This document shows positions 22,891 through 33,652 of a DNA stretch of 64,000 bases, piece after piece. Every line of letters begins with the position of its first letter. Position 1 is the first letter of the stretch. Source of the DNA: Rutstroemia sp. NJR-2017a BVV2 (Eukaryota; Ascomycota; Leotiomycetes; Helotiales; Rutstroemiaceae); the NCBI GenBank assembly GCA_002946415.1, contig NJPS01000046.1, positions 1,240,001-1,304,000 on the forward strand, read 5' to 3'. The notes under the pieces were generated by a model that was given only the letters and a program-made list of their open reading frames with translations, was not told where the DNA came from and did no database searches. The translations under genes and the position numbers were made by a program.

Positions 22891-23418
22891 CGCCACATCT
22901 CTTCACTAACGGGCTGTCTCACAAGCCAGATGAAAGGATGTCCAGTCAGCCGCGCAAATGTGCAGTCGAAGGCGCGTTCGGCGTGCAGGACAGGGTCGGC
23001 TCCAGATCTTTCCGAACTCCAATCCTTCTTATCGAGCCATCTACTGCAAAACTTTTGAGAGGCTGTATAAAAATGTTTACTATCCTGTTGATAGGTTAGA
23101 GTGAGAAGTCATTTGTTCTTGATTTTAGGTAGCTTAGGTCTTAACAATGATTGGTTGCAGGAGATTCTTCAGCACGGACGTAGACAGGGTGCAAAGACTA
23201 TATTCGGCGCTCGGAAGGAAAGAAATATGATTTTGAGCACCGAGAGCAACAACAGCGAGTAGTAACTCGAACAATCTCGCTCTTCAAAAGCAGAATTGAT
23301 AACCGCGAGCACTTTTGCTATTTGACTATATATACAGCCATCATAATGGAAGGAAAAATGCTGCTCCATCACTTACTGATAACTGGCGTATCCGCTTTCA
23401 CGATTTCCCACACCAACA
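22891..23418. promoter_or_regulatory. Divergent promoter between the Zn2Cys6 regulator and the MFS transporter
   Basis: 528 bp between the two start codons. It contains several CGG/CCG triplets, including a CGG at 22997-22999 and a CCG at 23012-23014 forming an inverted pair with a 12-bp spacer, the kind of site Zn2Cys6 dimers bind. A single such pair can occur by chance. Confidence 0.4.
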
Positions 23419-25119
23419 ATGTCCACCCCTCCCTCTCGCGACAGCGAGAAATCACCCATGGCAATCACAAAAGCAGAGCAAAAGCAAGAGTCCCAAGCTG
23501 AATATCCCAGCACTCAAAAACGTATCCTCATTATGCTAGCCGGTTATCTAGCAGTCTTCCTAATTTCTCTGGTAAGTCCCCCCCTCTCCTACCACGCACC
23601 TCACACTAACCAAAACCCACAGGATCAAAACATAATCTCAACCGCTATCCCCAAAATCACCGATGAATTCCACTCACTATCTGATATTGGCTGGTACGGA
23701 AGTGCCTACGTCCTCACCATGTGCAGTTTCCAGCTTCTCGTCGGCAAAATCTGCAAATACTACCCAGTCAAGCCCATTTTCCTCAGCAGTATTCTCCTAT
23801 TTGAGATCGGCTCGGCGATTTGTGGTGCAGCGCCTAGCTCGAATGTTTTTATCCTCGGGAGAGCGCTTGCTGGATTGGGGGCTTCAGGTCTTTATTCGTC
23901 GCTGATGGTTATTATGTTTCATACGGTTCCGGTTCAGCAGAGGCCTATCTATCAAGGTTTCTTTGGGGCTGTAACGACGATTGCTTCGGTTATTGGGCCG
24001 CTGCTTGGTGGGACTTTCACCGATAAGGTGTCGTGGAGATGGTGCTTTTATGTCAATCTTCCCATCGGGGCAGTCACGATTGCCATCCTCATCCTCATCT
24101 TACATCTTCCCAATCAGAAGCTCGACCCACAAGCCTCCGGTTTCATCGGGAAGTTAAGACAGCTTGATCCCTTTGGAAATCTTGTCTTCTTCCCAGGAAT
24201 GGTTTGTCTTATACTTGCACTACAATGGGGCGGAACACAATACTCCTGGAAGAACTTTCGCATCATCCTCCTTCTAGTCCTATGTGGCGTCCTCTGCCTC
24301 TCCTTCGCCGCCATCCAAGTTTGGAAAAAAGAAAACGCAACCGTTCCCCCACGTCTTGTCAAGCAGCGAAGCATCGCAGCAGCAATGTGGTTCGGCTTCT
24401 TCAACTTCGGCGCCATGATGGTATTTCTCTACTACCTCCCCATCTGGTTCCAAGCCGTCAAGGGTGTCAGCGCCGTCAAATCCGGAATCATGCTGCTGCC
24501 CCTCATCATCTCAGCCACCATCACTACCCTCGCTTCCGGCTTCTTTATTTCAAAAATCGGCTACTACAACCCGCTCTTGATCCTCAGTACAATCATAACT
24601 TCGATCGGAGCCGGTCTTTTCACAACATTTACCCCCGTTACCGGCCACGCCAAATGGATCGGCTGCCAAGTTCTTTTCGGTGCTGGGCTTGGATTCGGCG
24701 CCCAGGGTCCAATGAATATTGCACAAACTGTACTCAATAGATCAGATGTCGCAACTGGTATGGCAGCTGTGATGTTTTTGCGGTTTCTAGGCTCCGCGAT
24801 ATGTCTACCTATTGCGCAGAATGTCTTCCTGGGACAACTCGTCTCCCACATGAAGAACCTGTCGGGTATTAGTCCGGATGATGTTATTAATGGTGGTGCG
24901 ACGGATATTAGATTGTTGGCCGCCGGTGATGAATTAGATGTTCTTTTGGGGGATTATAATGCTGCGGTTGTGGACGTCTTTTATATGGTGACGGCGGCAT
25001 GCTGTTTGACTATTGTGGGCAGCTTGGCGGCTGAATGGCGGAGCTTGAAAGCTCATGCGGGTGAGCAGAAGGGGGAGGAGAAGGTAGAGGGGGTTAAGGA
25101 GAGCGGGATGGATGTCTAA
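23419..25119 (+). CDS. MFS drug:H+ antiporter-type transporter (DHA2/14-TM type)
   Basis: Two exons, 23419-23571 and 23623-25119, 549 residues. The 51-nt intron (GTAAGT...CACAG) is a multiple of three without a stop, so an unspliced reading also stays open. Splicing restores FLISLDQNIISTAIPKITDEF, the conserved first helix with the Asp expected in DHA2 exporters, which supports removal. About 14 hydrophobic segments are visible. Other marks are WYGSAYVLTMCSFQLLVGK in helix 2, GRALAGLGASG in helix 4, and antiporter motif C VIGPLLGGTFTDKVSWRWCF in helix 5. Fungal members export toxins, fungicides or secondary metabolites; the substrate cannot be read here. It lies head-to-head with a Zn2Cys6 regulator, a common regulator-exporter arrangement. 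Confidence 0.92.
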   Translation: MSTPPSRDSEKSPMAITKAEQKQESQAEYPSTQKRILIMLAGYLAVFLISLVSPPLSYHAPHTNQNPQDQNIISTAIPKITDEFHSLSDIGWYGSAYVLTMCSFQLLVGKICKYYPVKPIFLSSILLFEIGSAICGAAPSSNVFILGRALAGLGASGLYSSLMVIMFHTVPVQQRPIYQGFFGAVTTIASVIGPLLGGTFTDKVSWRWCFYVNLPIGAVTIAILILILHLPNQKLDPQASGFIGKLRQLDPFGNLVFFPGMVCLILALQWGGTQYSWKNFRIILLLVLCGVLCLSFAAIQVWKKENATVPPRLVKQRSIAAAMWFGFFNFGAMMVFLYYLPIWFQAVKGVSAVKSGIMLLPLIISATITTLASGFFISKIGYYNPLLILSTIITSIGAGLFTTFTPVTGHAKWIGCQVLFGAGLGFGAQGPMNIAQTVLNRSDVATGMAAVMFLRFLGSAICLPIAQNVFLGQLVSHMKNLSGISPDDVINGGATDIRLLAAGDELDVLLGDYNAAVVDVFYMVTAACCLTIVGSLAAEWRSLKAHAGEQKGEEKVEGVKESGMDV

Positions 25120-25422
25120 ATGTTTCTTGATATATTGTGACATTTCGGATGAATCAGCTGCATATAAAAGTTTCTCCTTGTATGATACAAGCACTTCTCT
25201 TTTTAGTTTACCATTTTTCAACCCCCTCATTTCCTCAAGGGTGAGATAGAACCACTCGACATGTTTAATCTCATCACATTTGGCAGTCCAGGAGGAGCTA
25301 TAATTAGAGTATAGTAATCGTGAATATATTCATTAATTCGTCATATCAGGCAACGTTAGATCATCCATATACATTTCTCATATTCCAACCCCATTATCCT
25401 TCCTCCTCGCGAACCCAGTCCC
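25120..25422. other. Convergent 3' region (MFS / pectin methylesterase)
   Basis: 303 bp, AT-rich, no gene seen. Confidence 0.45.
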
Positions 25423-26541
25423 TTACAGGTAGCTGGCGTCAACCCACCACTCACTCAGATAATTTTTACCCAAAACAGTAGTGATATCGATTGCGGCGCT
25501 AGCTTGGGAGCTGAAGTTTGCTCTTGGGCCTTCACTCTGCACACTTCCTGGGCCATAGTTTCCGTACCTATTGGGTATGTTAGCAATTTGCTTTTCTGAA
25601 CTATCACGGATGAAGGAAGAGGGATGTACTCACTCCAAGAAAGTCACATGATCAGTGTTAGCAGCGCTCTTGCTCCAAACACTCCATCCGGCAGCAATGA
25701 TGTTGTCGCCCAAGTATGAGTTCTGGAAAATAACACGGGCGTAGTTTGACCATGGTCGGCCGAGATAGTTCTTGTAGGTAGCAACGCTGCCGTTGATGTT
25801 TGCGACATTGCTGTTGTTGATGACGTACCACGAAGGGTTGCTGTCAGCAGCACGACCCGAGGCGGTGATCGATCCGGCAGCGATAGTGCGGATGTCGTTC
25901 TGCTCGAACCAAGCGAGAGCAGTCTGGCCGAAGATGAAATCGATGGCGCCGGTGACGAGACACTTGGCATAGAGCTGGTTACCGGTGTTGGCAAGGATGG
26001 TGTCTTGGTAGCCGAGGAATTGAGTAGCATAGTAGCCTTGGTTGCCGGTGTGGGCTGAGATGGCGAGGTTTTGTCCGTTGGAGTTGATGTGGCCGAAAGT
26101 GTTTGCGATGATGAGATTGTAGACCTTGGTGTTCTTGTTCCATTGACGGAGAGTGGCGGTCAAGTCATCAGAGGTGGTGTTGATGAGGGCGAGGTTGTAT
26201 GTTATGGTTGCCGTGTTCCCTGCGTAGGTACGAGCATCTTCGGTGTAACCTTGGATGGTGAGGTTGGACTTCAAAGCTGGTACATACACTTGCTCAGTGT
26301 AGACGCCAGGGTAGATGAAGAGGTATTGAGGGGTGGTGGTGGTGGTTGAAAGGGCATTAACACCTTGTTGCACAGTTTTGTAGGAACCGGCTACAGGATT
26401 GCTGCTCTTGTCAACGACGACTGCGCCAGCTGGTGCAGAGGTTCTGGCGTATGAAGCCTGTGCCTGCTCGACAAGGGGAGCAGCTGACACACTTCCAAGG
26501 GAAAGTGCCACGAAGGCAAGGATGGAGGCAAAGGACTTCAT
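25423..26541 (-). CDS. Secreted pectin methylesterase (carbohydrate esterase family 8)
   Basis: Two exons, 26541-25634 and 25567-25423, 350 residues. The intron (GTGAGT...AATAG, 66 nt) joins VTFLE to YGNYGPGS, and the second exon ends EWWVDASYL. It removes methyl esters from homogalacturonan outside the cell, preparing pectin for polygalacturonases. Signal peptide is residues 1-20 (hydrophobic, ending SVSAAP). Right-handed beta-helix family motifs are present: FLGYQDTIL with Asp180, GAIDFIFGQ with catalytic Asp201, and LGRPWSNYARV with Arg262 and Trp264. Length is normal for fungal enzymes. Without the second exon the conserved C-terminal YGNYGPG segment would be lost. The enzyme points to a plant-associated life style. 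Confidence 0.95.
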
Positions 26542-28856
26542 GATTGTATGATACGAGAAGAGAAGTGGTGGTCTTCACTAAACAAGAAGGAGTTTGAGAG
26601 AAGGCGTGTCCAAACAAATATCGTCGAAGAAAAGGCTACTCTTTATATCTTCACTTCGGCCTTTACCGCATAACGGTTCTTTCGGAGGTTCCAGAGTCCA
26701 AATAGAGTTTTATTGGTTGGCTCATGCAAAAACTAAAAGCCCATGATAATATGCATCCGAAAAGTCACCATAGTTTATGAAAAGAGCACAAATTGACCAT
26801 GTCCGACTTACCAATCTGGAAAATTGACCCCTGCCTCTAGCAGGCTCATTGGTGCATGAAACTTTTCTGATATAGCCTGCTGAATTGAGGATATATTGCA
26901 AGGTTTTTTCCAGGAGAGGTTTTAGCAAATTGATCGCTTGATGCAACAAACATGACAGAATTATGGAAACATGCTCGAATGAGGAAATCCAAGCACTTGG
27001 CCCTACGTCCTGTGTTCACGGTCAGGTCGATCTGCACGCTTGTGCATAGATACCTGGCCAGCATGTTTCCAGAAAAAAGTCAAATCCAGTCGATGGCCTT
27101 GTTTAAGGCCTCCGGGGTCCGTTCCGCAGTGCATACACTTCTATTAGACTGGAAAATGGAAAGCTTGTCCTTGTATCTTGTATCCACACGTGACCAGATA
27201 CCAACGCCGAAATTCTAACTGTCGAAGGACAGCTGGATTAATCGCTCATGTAGATTGTGAATTGCGAATCCAACATTTGCGTATCTGCCGTTTACGCGCA
27301 CATTGGCGCAGATGGAAAATGCCGTTTAAAGCCTTGGCTTGGGCACGAAAGGGCTTTGTTTCTCCGGTCGGACAAGTCATCGCACCGTCGCTCCAATTGA
27401 GCATTGTAGCTGACAAACGGAATCTAAAAGCCAGCAAAGTTGAAGAGTGGCAAAGAACGAGCCGTTAAACTAGTCCTAACCGAATCCCGGGTTCTACTAC
27501 CTTCATGCAGTCAAAGTCCAACAAACTTAACCTTGCTTGGCGGGCGATGATCTGGACCTGGTGGTCCCGTTTTCTTGACAGCTGCATATACGCACAGTAT
27601 CGATCTGGGTCGAGATAGGTCTCAGGGATTCGCTACTGGCCTCCACGCTTGATATTGCACCATCGCGGAAGGCAGGTGCGAAGAGGGGCTTTGTAGGACA
27701 CCGCTACACAGCAGATATCAGTATGTCCCTCGGCTGCACGATCAAATATTGAAAAACGTGGGGCGTTCCTCTTGATCAGACGATATCCTCACGAGTACCA
27801 CCGAAGTGGGAGGAGACAGCAATATGGAGGAGAAAAAGGCTTGCGCAGAAGCGTTATCAAAATGTACATTGTGGGCAAATTTCTCTCGGATCTTTCGCCT
27901 GATACGGTTAGATTGAGTGGGATACGTGAACGTCTTCCGAAGGAGGCGGTGCCGACACGGATTCTTGGGATGCTCTAAGTCAAGTCGATGAGCTATCTCA
28001 GCATCTTGCATATTGGAACCTGGGCTACTTACCGACAATACGTACACATGTTGACAAGACATGTTCCCGCCCCTCGACGCATAAGCCTCGTTCACAGCTT
28101 CAAGAGAAAGACTGAACGTTCCGCTCCGGCATTTGGCCGATTCGTGCGAATTCACAGCAGCCCGGTGGCTTACGTTGGGGCTGCGAGGGGCCGGAGACGG
28201 AAAATCTTATCAACGGGTGGAGCAGGTGGAGGCTCCTTCGGCAACGAAGCGCCAAGACACATAAGTCGACATCTCCGCGATACTATACCACGCCGCTCAT
28301 CCCGACAAGCGGTGGACCGACCATGCTTGACCCTTAACTCGACCTTGAGGCTTGATGGTGACTTCCTAGCGCTTAGCGGCTTACTTATCGTAATCGATAA
28401 TAAGAAAAGTCGTTGGAGTGGGATAATGCGCAGGATGGCTGGGCTGACTGAGCTCTTTTGAGCTTCTTTCACCGAGGAGTTACGCACCACTTCGGATTTG
28501 TACATGTCAATAAAAGGTACTGTATATTGGATGGTCCACAGATAACCAGTCGCATAGAATCTGCAGGTACTAGATACAAGACGAAAGAGTCTTATTACAA
28601 GGAGGCTTATCTAGCTGCTTATTAAGTGCCAGACTACTACTGGTAACTTTTGTGCCTTGAGCTCAACGCATTTCTTCTTCCTAAATTAGGATTCTATCAA
28701 GTATCCAACACCTCTGGCTCAAACTTGCAGGCATTCAGAGAATTCTGCTAGTCGATCTGACTAGTAAAGAGCAAACTTGCATTTCGAGCTGCTACATGTT
28801 ATCTGACTTGTAGAGAGCAAACCTGTCTTTCGAGCTGCTACATATTTTCCCATCCT
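26542..28856. other. Gene-poor 2.3 kb between pectin methylesterase and the RING gene
   Basis: The left ~100 bp is the esterase promoter. The rest has frames on both strands (for example 27742-28155 on minus, 27988-28461 on plus) that overlap each other and show no domain, signal peptide or splice-supported extension; I call none of them. Base composition is not AT-biased, so it does not look like a RIP-degraded transposon. A 2 x 46-bp tandem duplication lies at its right end. Confidence 0.4.
28755..28846. repeat. Tandem duplication, two copies of a 46-bp unit
   Basis: Units 28755-28800 and 28801-28846 both begin ATCTGACT and share GAGAGCAAAC-like and TTTCGAGCTGCTACAT blocks, with about six mismatches. 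It ends ten bases before the stop codon end of the RING gene, in that gene's 3' flank. Confidence 0.8.
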
Positions 28857-30056
28857 TCATTCAGATGTACTTGAAGTCCAATCCATCAAGCAATCCCCAT
28901 ATCTGTGTCTGATAGAACAGAAATCACAAATACTCCATCCATCAGGCACCTCACTGATATTAGTCGTGGCTCTTTCCAGCGAAGGAACCTCACGACCTAC
29001 AGACACATGGCCCTTGAACCATTCATTCGCACCCTGAATCTTCTCCGTCGCTCTCCTAATCCTCAGTTCTGCTCTTGCTCTCTCAGGCGTTTGCGCATCC
29101 GAATGGATAAGCTGGGGATCATCATCCGCAGTCGCAGGACCTTCCTCCTCCAACATAACCTCCCATCTAAAAGTCGTCTCGCAAGTGCTAGGCTCGATTG
29201 AAATATTTTCCTTCAGGAAAGAATGAATTCCCCTTCGATCTGTGAATATCTCGCAACCGTTCAATCTGATCTCTATTTCACCAACATCAGTGTTCTGACC
29301 TCCCCGCCACCAGCGATTTAACGTCATTCTCCGCTCCTTAATCGCCGCCTCCACGTGATAGCGAGAAGCCTCGCTTTCTACAGTTTCTTCTGTCGTGTCA
29401 TCGATCTCCGCGAATGCTACGGTGAGCTCGCGTCTGCATACACTCCGAGTTATGAGCCCTACTTGTACGATTAGCAAACTCATCCATCTCTCCACTGTGA
29501 CTTTCCTCGAGCTACGCTGAAGAACAGACGCATGTAAGCATCTTTTTCTTCCCCAGAAGATGTGCAGTCCGCCCCAGTTAGAAAGACGCTCGCGTTCAAT
29601 CGCGGCATGGAGTAGCCGTCTTTCGTTTTCAAGAGGAATGGAATCGTCGAAAGGCGATTCTGGTCTCACGGGACCGATGAGCTCGATCACAAGCTCTCCG
29701 TGGGTATGGTATTGAAGTTCGGTCATTCGCCCTCTACAAAGTGGGCAGTTGCGCGCTTTGGTGCCGGACTGAGCGAGCCAGAATCTGATACACTCGAGAT
29801 CGAATAGGTGGCCGCATGGCTGCACGATGGCTTGGTCGCCGAGTGGTGAAAGACATATCGAGCAACATGTTAAGGCTTCTGTATCAGACTCTGCGACTGT
29901 TTGAACAGGGAGTCTGGGTGGCTCTTCTTCGGAACTTGTTGGTAGCCCCTGAGAGCTGTACATCTTGTTCGACAGGATATGAGGAGTTTTGGTATAAATG
30001 AGATTTTCGTCCTTCCGATTTTCTAATGATCTGATGTGCTGGGCTACTGCTTTCAT
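28857..30056 (-). CDS. RING-finger protein (putative E3 ubiquitin ligase) with Asp at the fifth zinc ligand
   Basis: Intronless as read, 399 residues from the ATG at 30056; MYSSQGLPTSS (ATG at 29963) is an alternative start. A frame opening with TTG continues upstream but has no earlier ATG. The RING spans residues 65-107: Cys65-x2-Cys68, Cys81-x-His83-x2-Asp86-x2-Cys89, Cys104-x2-Cys107, with CGHLFDLECIRFWL and CPLCRGRM. The fifth ligand is Asp instead of Cys/His, a variant seen in some RINGs. The rest is charged, with a long Arg/Glu-rich region and a small C-terminal Cys-x2-Cys...His...Cys cluster (ICDFCSIRHRYGDC) that might bind metal. It probably acts as an E2-recruiting ubiquitin ligase; partner unknown. 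Confidence 0.78.
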   Translation of the reverse strand: MKAVAQHIRSLENRKDENLIYTKTPHILSNKMYSSQGLPTSSEEEPPRLPVQTVAESDTEALTCCSICLSPLGDQAIVQPCGHLFDLECIRFWLAQSGTKARNCPLCRGRMTELQYHTHGELVIELIGPVRPESPFDDSIPLENERRLLHAAIERERLSNWGGLHIFWGRKRCLHASVLQRSSRKVTVERWMSLLIVQVGLITRSVCRRELTVAFAEIDDTTEETVESEASRYHVEAAIKERRMTLNRWWRGGQNTDVGEIEIRLNGCEIFTDRRGIHSFLKENISIEPSTCETTFRWEVMLEEEGPATADDDPQLIHSDAQTPERARAELRIRRATEKIQGANEWFKGHVSVGREVPSLERATTNISEVPDGWSICDFCSIRHRYGDCLMDWTSSTSE

Positions 30057-30359
30057 CGCACGATATATTTTGAACTGTTGCAGTCTTAAGATATCCCAAA
30101 AGTAGCTCAATACTGTGAATCAGCCGATACGCATTCACAAATTACCCTCACCAAATCCCAGATCATGGCTTCGTCAAGACGCATGTGATTCAGTTGCCTG
30201 AACATATTATCGTATGGACGCAGCACGGTGAATAGGTGAGTTTTTAGTAGGAATACAGCAATCGCAAAACTACACAAAAGTTTCAAGGTTACTTACATAT
30301 CCAAACCAATTCCATCAGCTCAAAACACCTATATATTACCACGTTAGCTTAAAACAGGC

Positions 30360-30478
30360 ACATACGACCATAGATCAAGGAGCATTGGGCATCCCGTCCG
30401 CTCTGCCATACACAAGCCTTGAATCGGTGGATTAGTAGTTGGGTGGGTGACCACCAGCGAATCCCCACTGTTGTATGT
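30360..30478 (+). rRNA. 5S ribosomal RNA gene (dispersed copy)
   Basis: 119 nt that match the fungal 5S plan throughout. The 5' end ACATACGACCATAG pairs with the 3' end GTTGTATGT over nine base pairs (helix I). ATCCCGTCCGCTCT is the conserved loop C region, and TTAGTAGTTGGGTGGGTGAC followed by CACCAGCGAATCCC is the conserved 3' half containing the TFIIIA/box C promoter. Stem positions that differ from other fungi (GGCA with TGCC around loop C) still pair, which argues for a functional copy. A T4 tract (TATTTTG) follows at once, the expected RNA polymerase III stop. Single dispersed 5S genes, rather than tandem arrays, are normal in many Pezizomycotina such as Neurospora. It lies between the RING and thiolase genes. 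Confidence 0.9.
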
Positions 30479-31098
30479 TATTTTGCTTCTCGCTTGGACA
30501 ATCTCCTTTTTTAGTTCCTGTCGGAGCGAACAGGCTAAGAATAAGCTCGAAAGATCGTTTATACACATGATGATTGAGAATATTCTCATGCAAACGCACC
30601 ACAGGAAGAATGAAGCCTGTTAGTACTATAGATCAAGCCCTGCAGGTTCCAACACCGGTATATGATATCCATTTCTCATGTAAGTTCATCTTATTATAAA
30701 TCGAAACCCGAGGACGGCATTGTACCCAGAAAGTTTACATATACTATTTACCTTGCTCCACATAACTATGTTTGCCGGTTTCCTGCGTAGTGAAGCATTG
30801 GTTCATGGGTAATGGGACGAGAGCCTTTGCTTTTGGAGATCACTATTCGCTTAATCGCCTACTGCTTCTACCGCGGTAGAGAGAGAAGGCCTTGTATGAA
30901 TTGAGGAAGTATTGGTTGATGCATTGCCATTTCTTCGTAATGTAGCCAAGTGATGGCCTTCTCCCATAAAGACACTGTTGTGTAAACATCTACTTCTATC
31001 CTGATGCCCACTATGATAATAATATCGTACAAATAGTCCGCCTATTTCCCCCAAACTCGGTAACCAATCTTCATCCCTATCCTATCATATCCGCCACC
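30479..31098. other. Intergenic after the 5S gene, 3' flank of thiolase
   Basis: 620 bp; begins with the T4 stop of the 5S gene at about 30480-30483. No other gene seen. Confidence 0.45.
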
Positions 31099-32566
31099 TT
31101 ACTCAGCAACCCAAACAGCAGCCATACCCATACCAGTTCCCACACACATACTCGTAACACCCACCTTCTGCTTCGTTCTCCTCAACTCATACAACAATGT
31201 GCTGACCTGCCTAGCACCCGTGCATCCAAGTGGATGTCCGAAAGCGATCGCACCACCCTTTGGATTGATCTTCTTCTGATCAATGCCAAGCTCGTTCGCA
31301 CACCATACACACTGACTAGCGAAAGCCTCGTTGATTTCGAAAATATCAACATCGTCCTTGTTGATACCGGTCTTCTCGAAGACCTTAGGAATAGCGGCCC
31401 AAGGACCGACACCCATAAGAAGTGGGGCAACACCAGCGACTGATGCTGCTACGTATTTACCAAGGATGGTTTGGCCTAATCTCTCGGCTGTAGATCTCTT
31501 CATGAGAAGAACTGCTGCAGCACCATCGGAGATTTGAGATGCGTTTCCGGCGTGAATGCTACCGTCCTTGGCGAAGGCTGGCTTGATCTTGCCTAGACTC
31601 TCAGCGGTGATACCGGGTCGGATACCATCATCCTTTGCAACTGTAATCTCTTTGGTTTCACCGGACTTGGGGTCCTCCCATTTGACTGTGAGAGGAGCGA
31701 TTTCCTCGTCGAATAGGCCATCTTGTTGAGCCTTCAGTGCCTTTTGATACGATGAAGCAGCAAAGGCATCTTGTGTTGCGCGCGAGACGCCCTTGTCTTT
31801 GGCCATCTTCTCCGAGAGAACACCCATGGGTACCTTGCAGTTTGCTGATTCAGGATGAGATTCGAGGAGTTCCGAGAATTCTGTGACAGCACCGGGTCCT
31901 GTAATTAGATTGTCAGCAACTATTCTAGAGGAATCAAAACATTGTAAAGAAGTATGCCATACCATATTGTAAGGACATGCTTTCTACACCGGCACCAACA
32001 CCAACTTCAATCATGCCAGACTTAATCGCATTTGCGATGTCCACACATGCTTGTAACCCGGAAGAACATTGTCTGTTCAAACTCTTAACCGCAGATGTTA
32101 CTGGGAAGCCAGCGGCTAATGCAGCAGCACGGAACTCAGTTGCTCCTCCACCAGGTGGAAGGACGGAACCAACGGCAATATCTTCCACCAGACTGGGATC
32201 AATTTTCGAACGTTCAATGAGCGACTTGAATGCGCCAACTAGTAAATCTGCTGCTGCTGTGTCCTTGAAGCCTCCTTTGCCGCCCTTTGTGAATGCAGTT
32301 CGTAGACAAGCTGTTACGACGACCTAGAAGTGAACATCGTCAGTGGCCAATTCAATAGCATGATCTGCAGAGCACAAATGGCGACCTACATCATCCGGGT
32401 TCTTCTCGAGAAGCTTCGCTCGACCACTATCCCCCTCTGTAGGTGCAATAACACTCTTAGAGCCGGCCAAGTGGCCAGAAACTTGGGTGAGACGGTTTTG
32501 TGCTGCCTCGATGTCAGCTATGTTTACATTCCTTTATTTGCGACAAGATCACTGACCTGCAGACAT
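31099..32566 (-). CDS. POT1: Peroxisomal 3-ketoacyl-CoA thiolase (acetyl-CoA C-acyltransferase)
   Basis: Four exons: 32566-32557 (10 coding nt), 32502-32390, 32323-31963 and 31898-31099, 427 residues. It performs the last step of fatty-acid beta-oxidation, splitting 3-ketoacyl-CoA to acetyl-CoA. A perfect PTS2 peroxisome signal, RLTQVSGHL, lies at residues 7-15. Catalytic residues are Cys127 in NRQCSSGLQ, the NEAF motif, His in FGHPLGCTGA and the C-terminal Cys in CVGTGMG. The first intron (54 nt, GTCAGT...GGCAG) follows a very short first coding exon; an acceptor 15 nt earlier (ACATAG) would also keep frame and add five residues, so the exact N-terminus (MSAAQNRL preferred) has some doubt. 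The other introns are 66 nt and 64 nt, ending CTAG and ACAG. Confidence 0.94.
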
Positions 32567-33652
32567 GACTGAGATGCGTCGTTGTAATAAGTTCTGCGAA
32601 TATGCTATATGCGATCAGAGGAAAAGCAGAGGATATTGTATATGAGAAGAGAAGAGCAGACAGGAGAGCGCAAGATTTAAAGATGGGCATGTTGGTTCAG
32701 TCTCTCGAAATCGAGCCGAGGCAGGCACACAGCCAATCATCGTTCATCGACGTTAGCGGCGATTTCGAGAACGGCGTTCTCACATGCTTTTGGACTGAGC
32801 CGAAAGCGATTTGGGACTCTGACGTTCTCCATATTTTGGATCACGCGCTGTGGGGAAGAGTAATCAATAATCTAGTTTTACATGTGCCAATACAATGTCT
32901 CTCTTAGTTGTTGGCCGCGAGTAATGAATCTGGGGTAAGCAAGCAACCTTTTTGCTAACTGCTGCTTAGGATGCAATCTTTTTGGCATGTGAAGTTTACG
33001 GTGTAGCTTTATCCCATAAGCGAGGGGTGCATTTAGAATGTTAGAGACACTCTACTTCGTATGCAGTTGTTCCCCGCGGTTCCCGTGGAAGATCAATTCT
33101 TGGAATAACGACCATATGGAAATTGTGAGGAATTAGTTTGATGCAATAGCATGGTGGAATACGAGAACACCATCGAAAGAACACCATGACAACCAAAGTA
33201 GTTTCTTTGATGCTGTCAAACCTCAGATCTGGGAAGATCATTCCGAGATAGATGATTTCGGCGTGCTCACCGTGGCCTTCCCGACATATCAGTTTTCAGG
33301 AGTCGACATCATTTTATGGGTCTACGAAGTCGACCGAATTAGACCATTCTTCAGAGTTACAGATAGTACAGGTCACATCTGAAGCGTTAGGAAAATATTT
33401 GACGTTGAAAGTAGATCTGTGTTGTTTCTATTTTCTTGAAGCCTCCTCTGTTCTCATCCCCTTCAAAAAAGCGAACCTTTCGACAGAAAGGCAATGCCAT
33501 GTAGATATATACAAAAAGAATCGGAAACTTTTCTCCTACTTTTCTTCCCCCTCCTAATGCCTGCACCAGTCCTGGCATGAAGTGCTAATTTGCGTAGAGC
33601 ATCACCAATACCTGGCAAAACTCTCCGCAAAAAGCTAAAACTCTTTCTTTGC
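32567..33652. other. Thiolase upstream region and endoglucanase 3' flank
   Basis: 1.1 kb with no supported gene. A 101-codon plus-strand frame at 32602-32907 begins right beside the thiolase start and has no recognisable domain. AT-rich. Confidence 0.4.

Noticed and set aside
27988..28461. 157-codon plus-strand frame
   Set aside because: Arg/Ser-rich with no recognisable domain and overlapped by minus-strand frames; insufficient support.
32602..32907. 101-codon plus-strand frame beside the thiolase start
   Set aside because: No domain, no splice extension, lies in the expected thiolase promoter.
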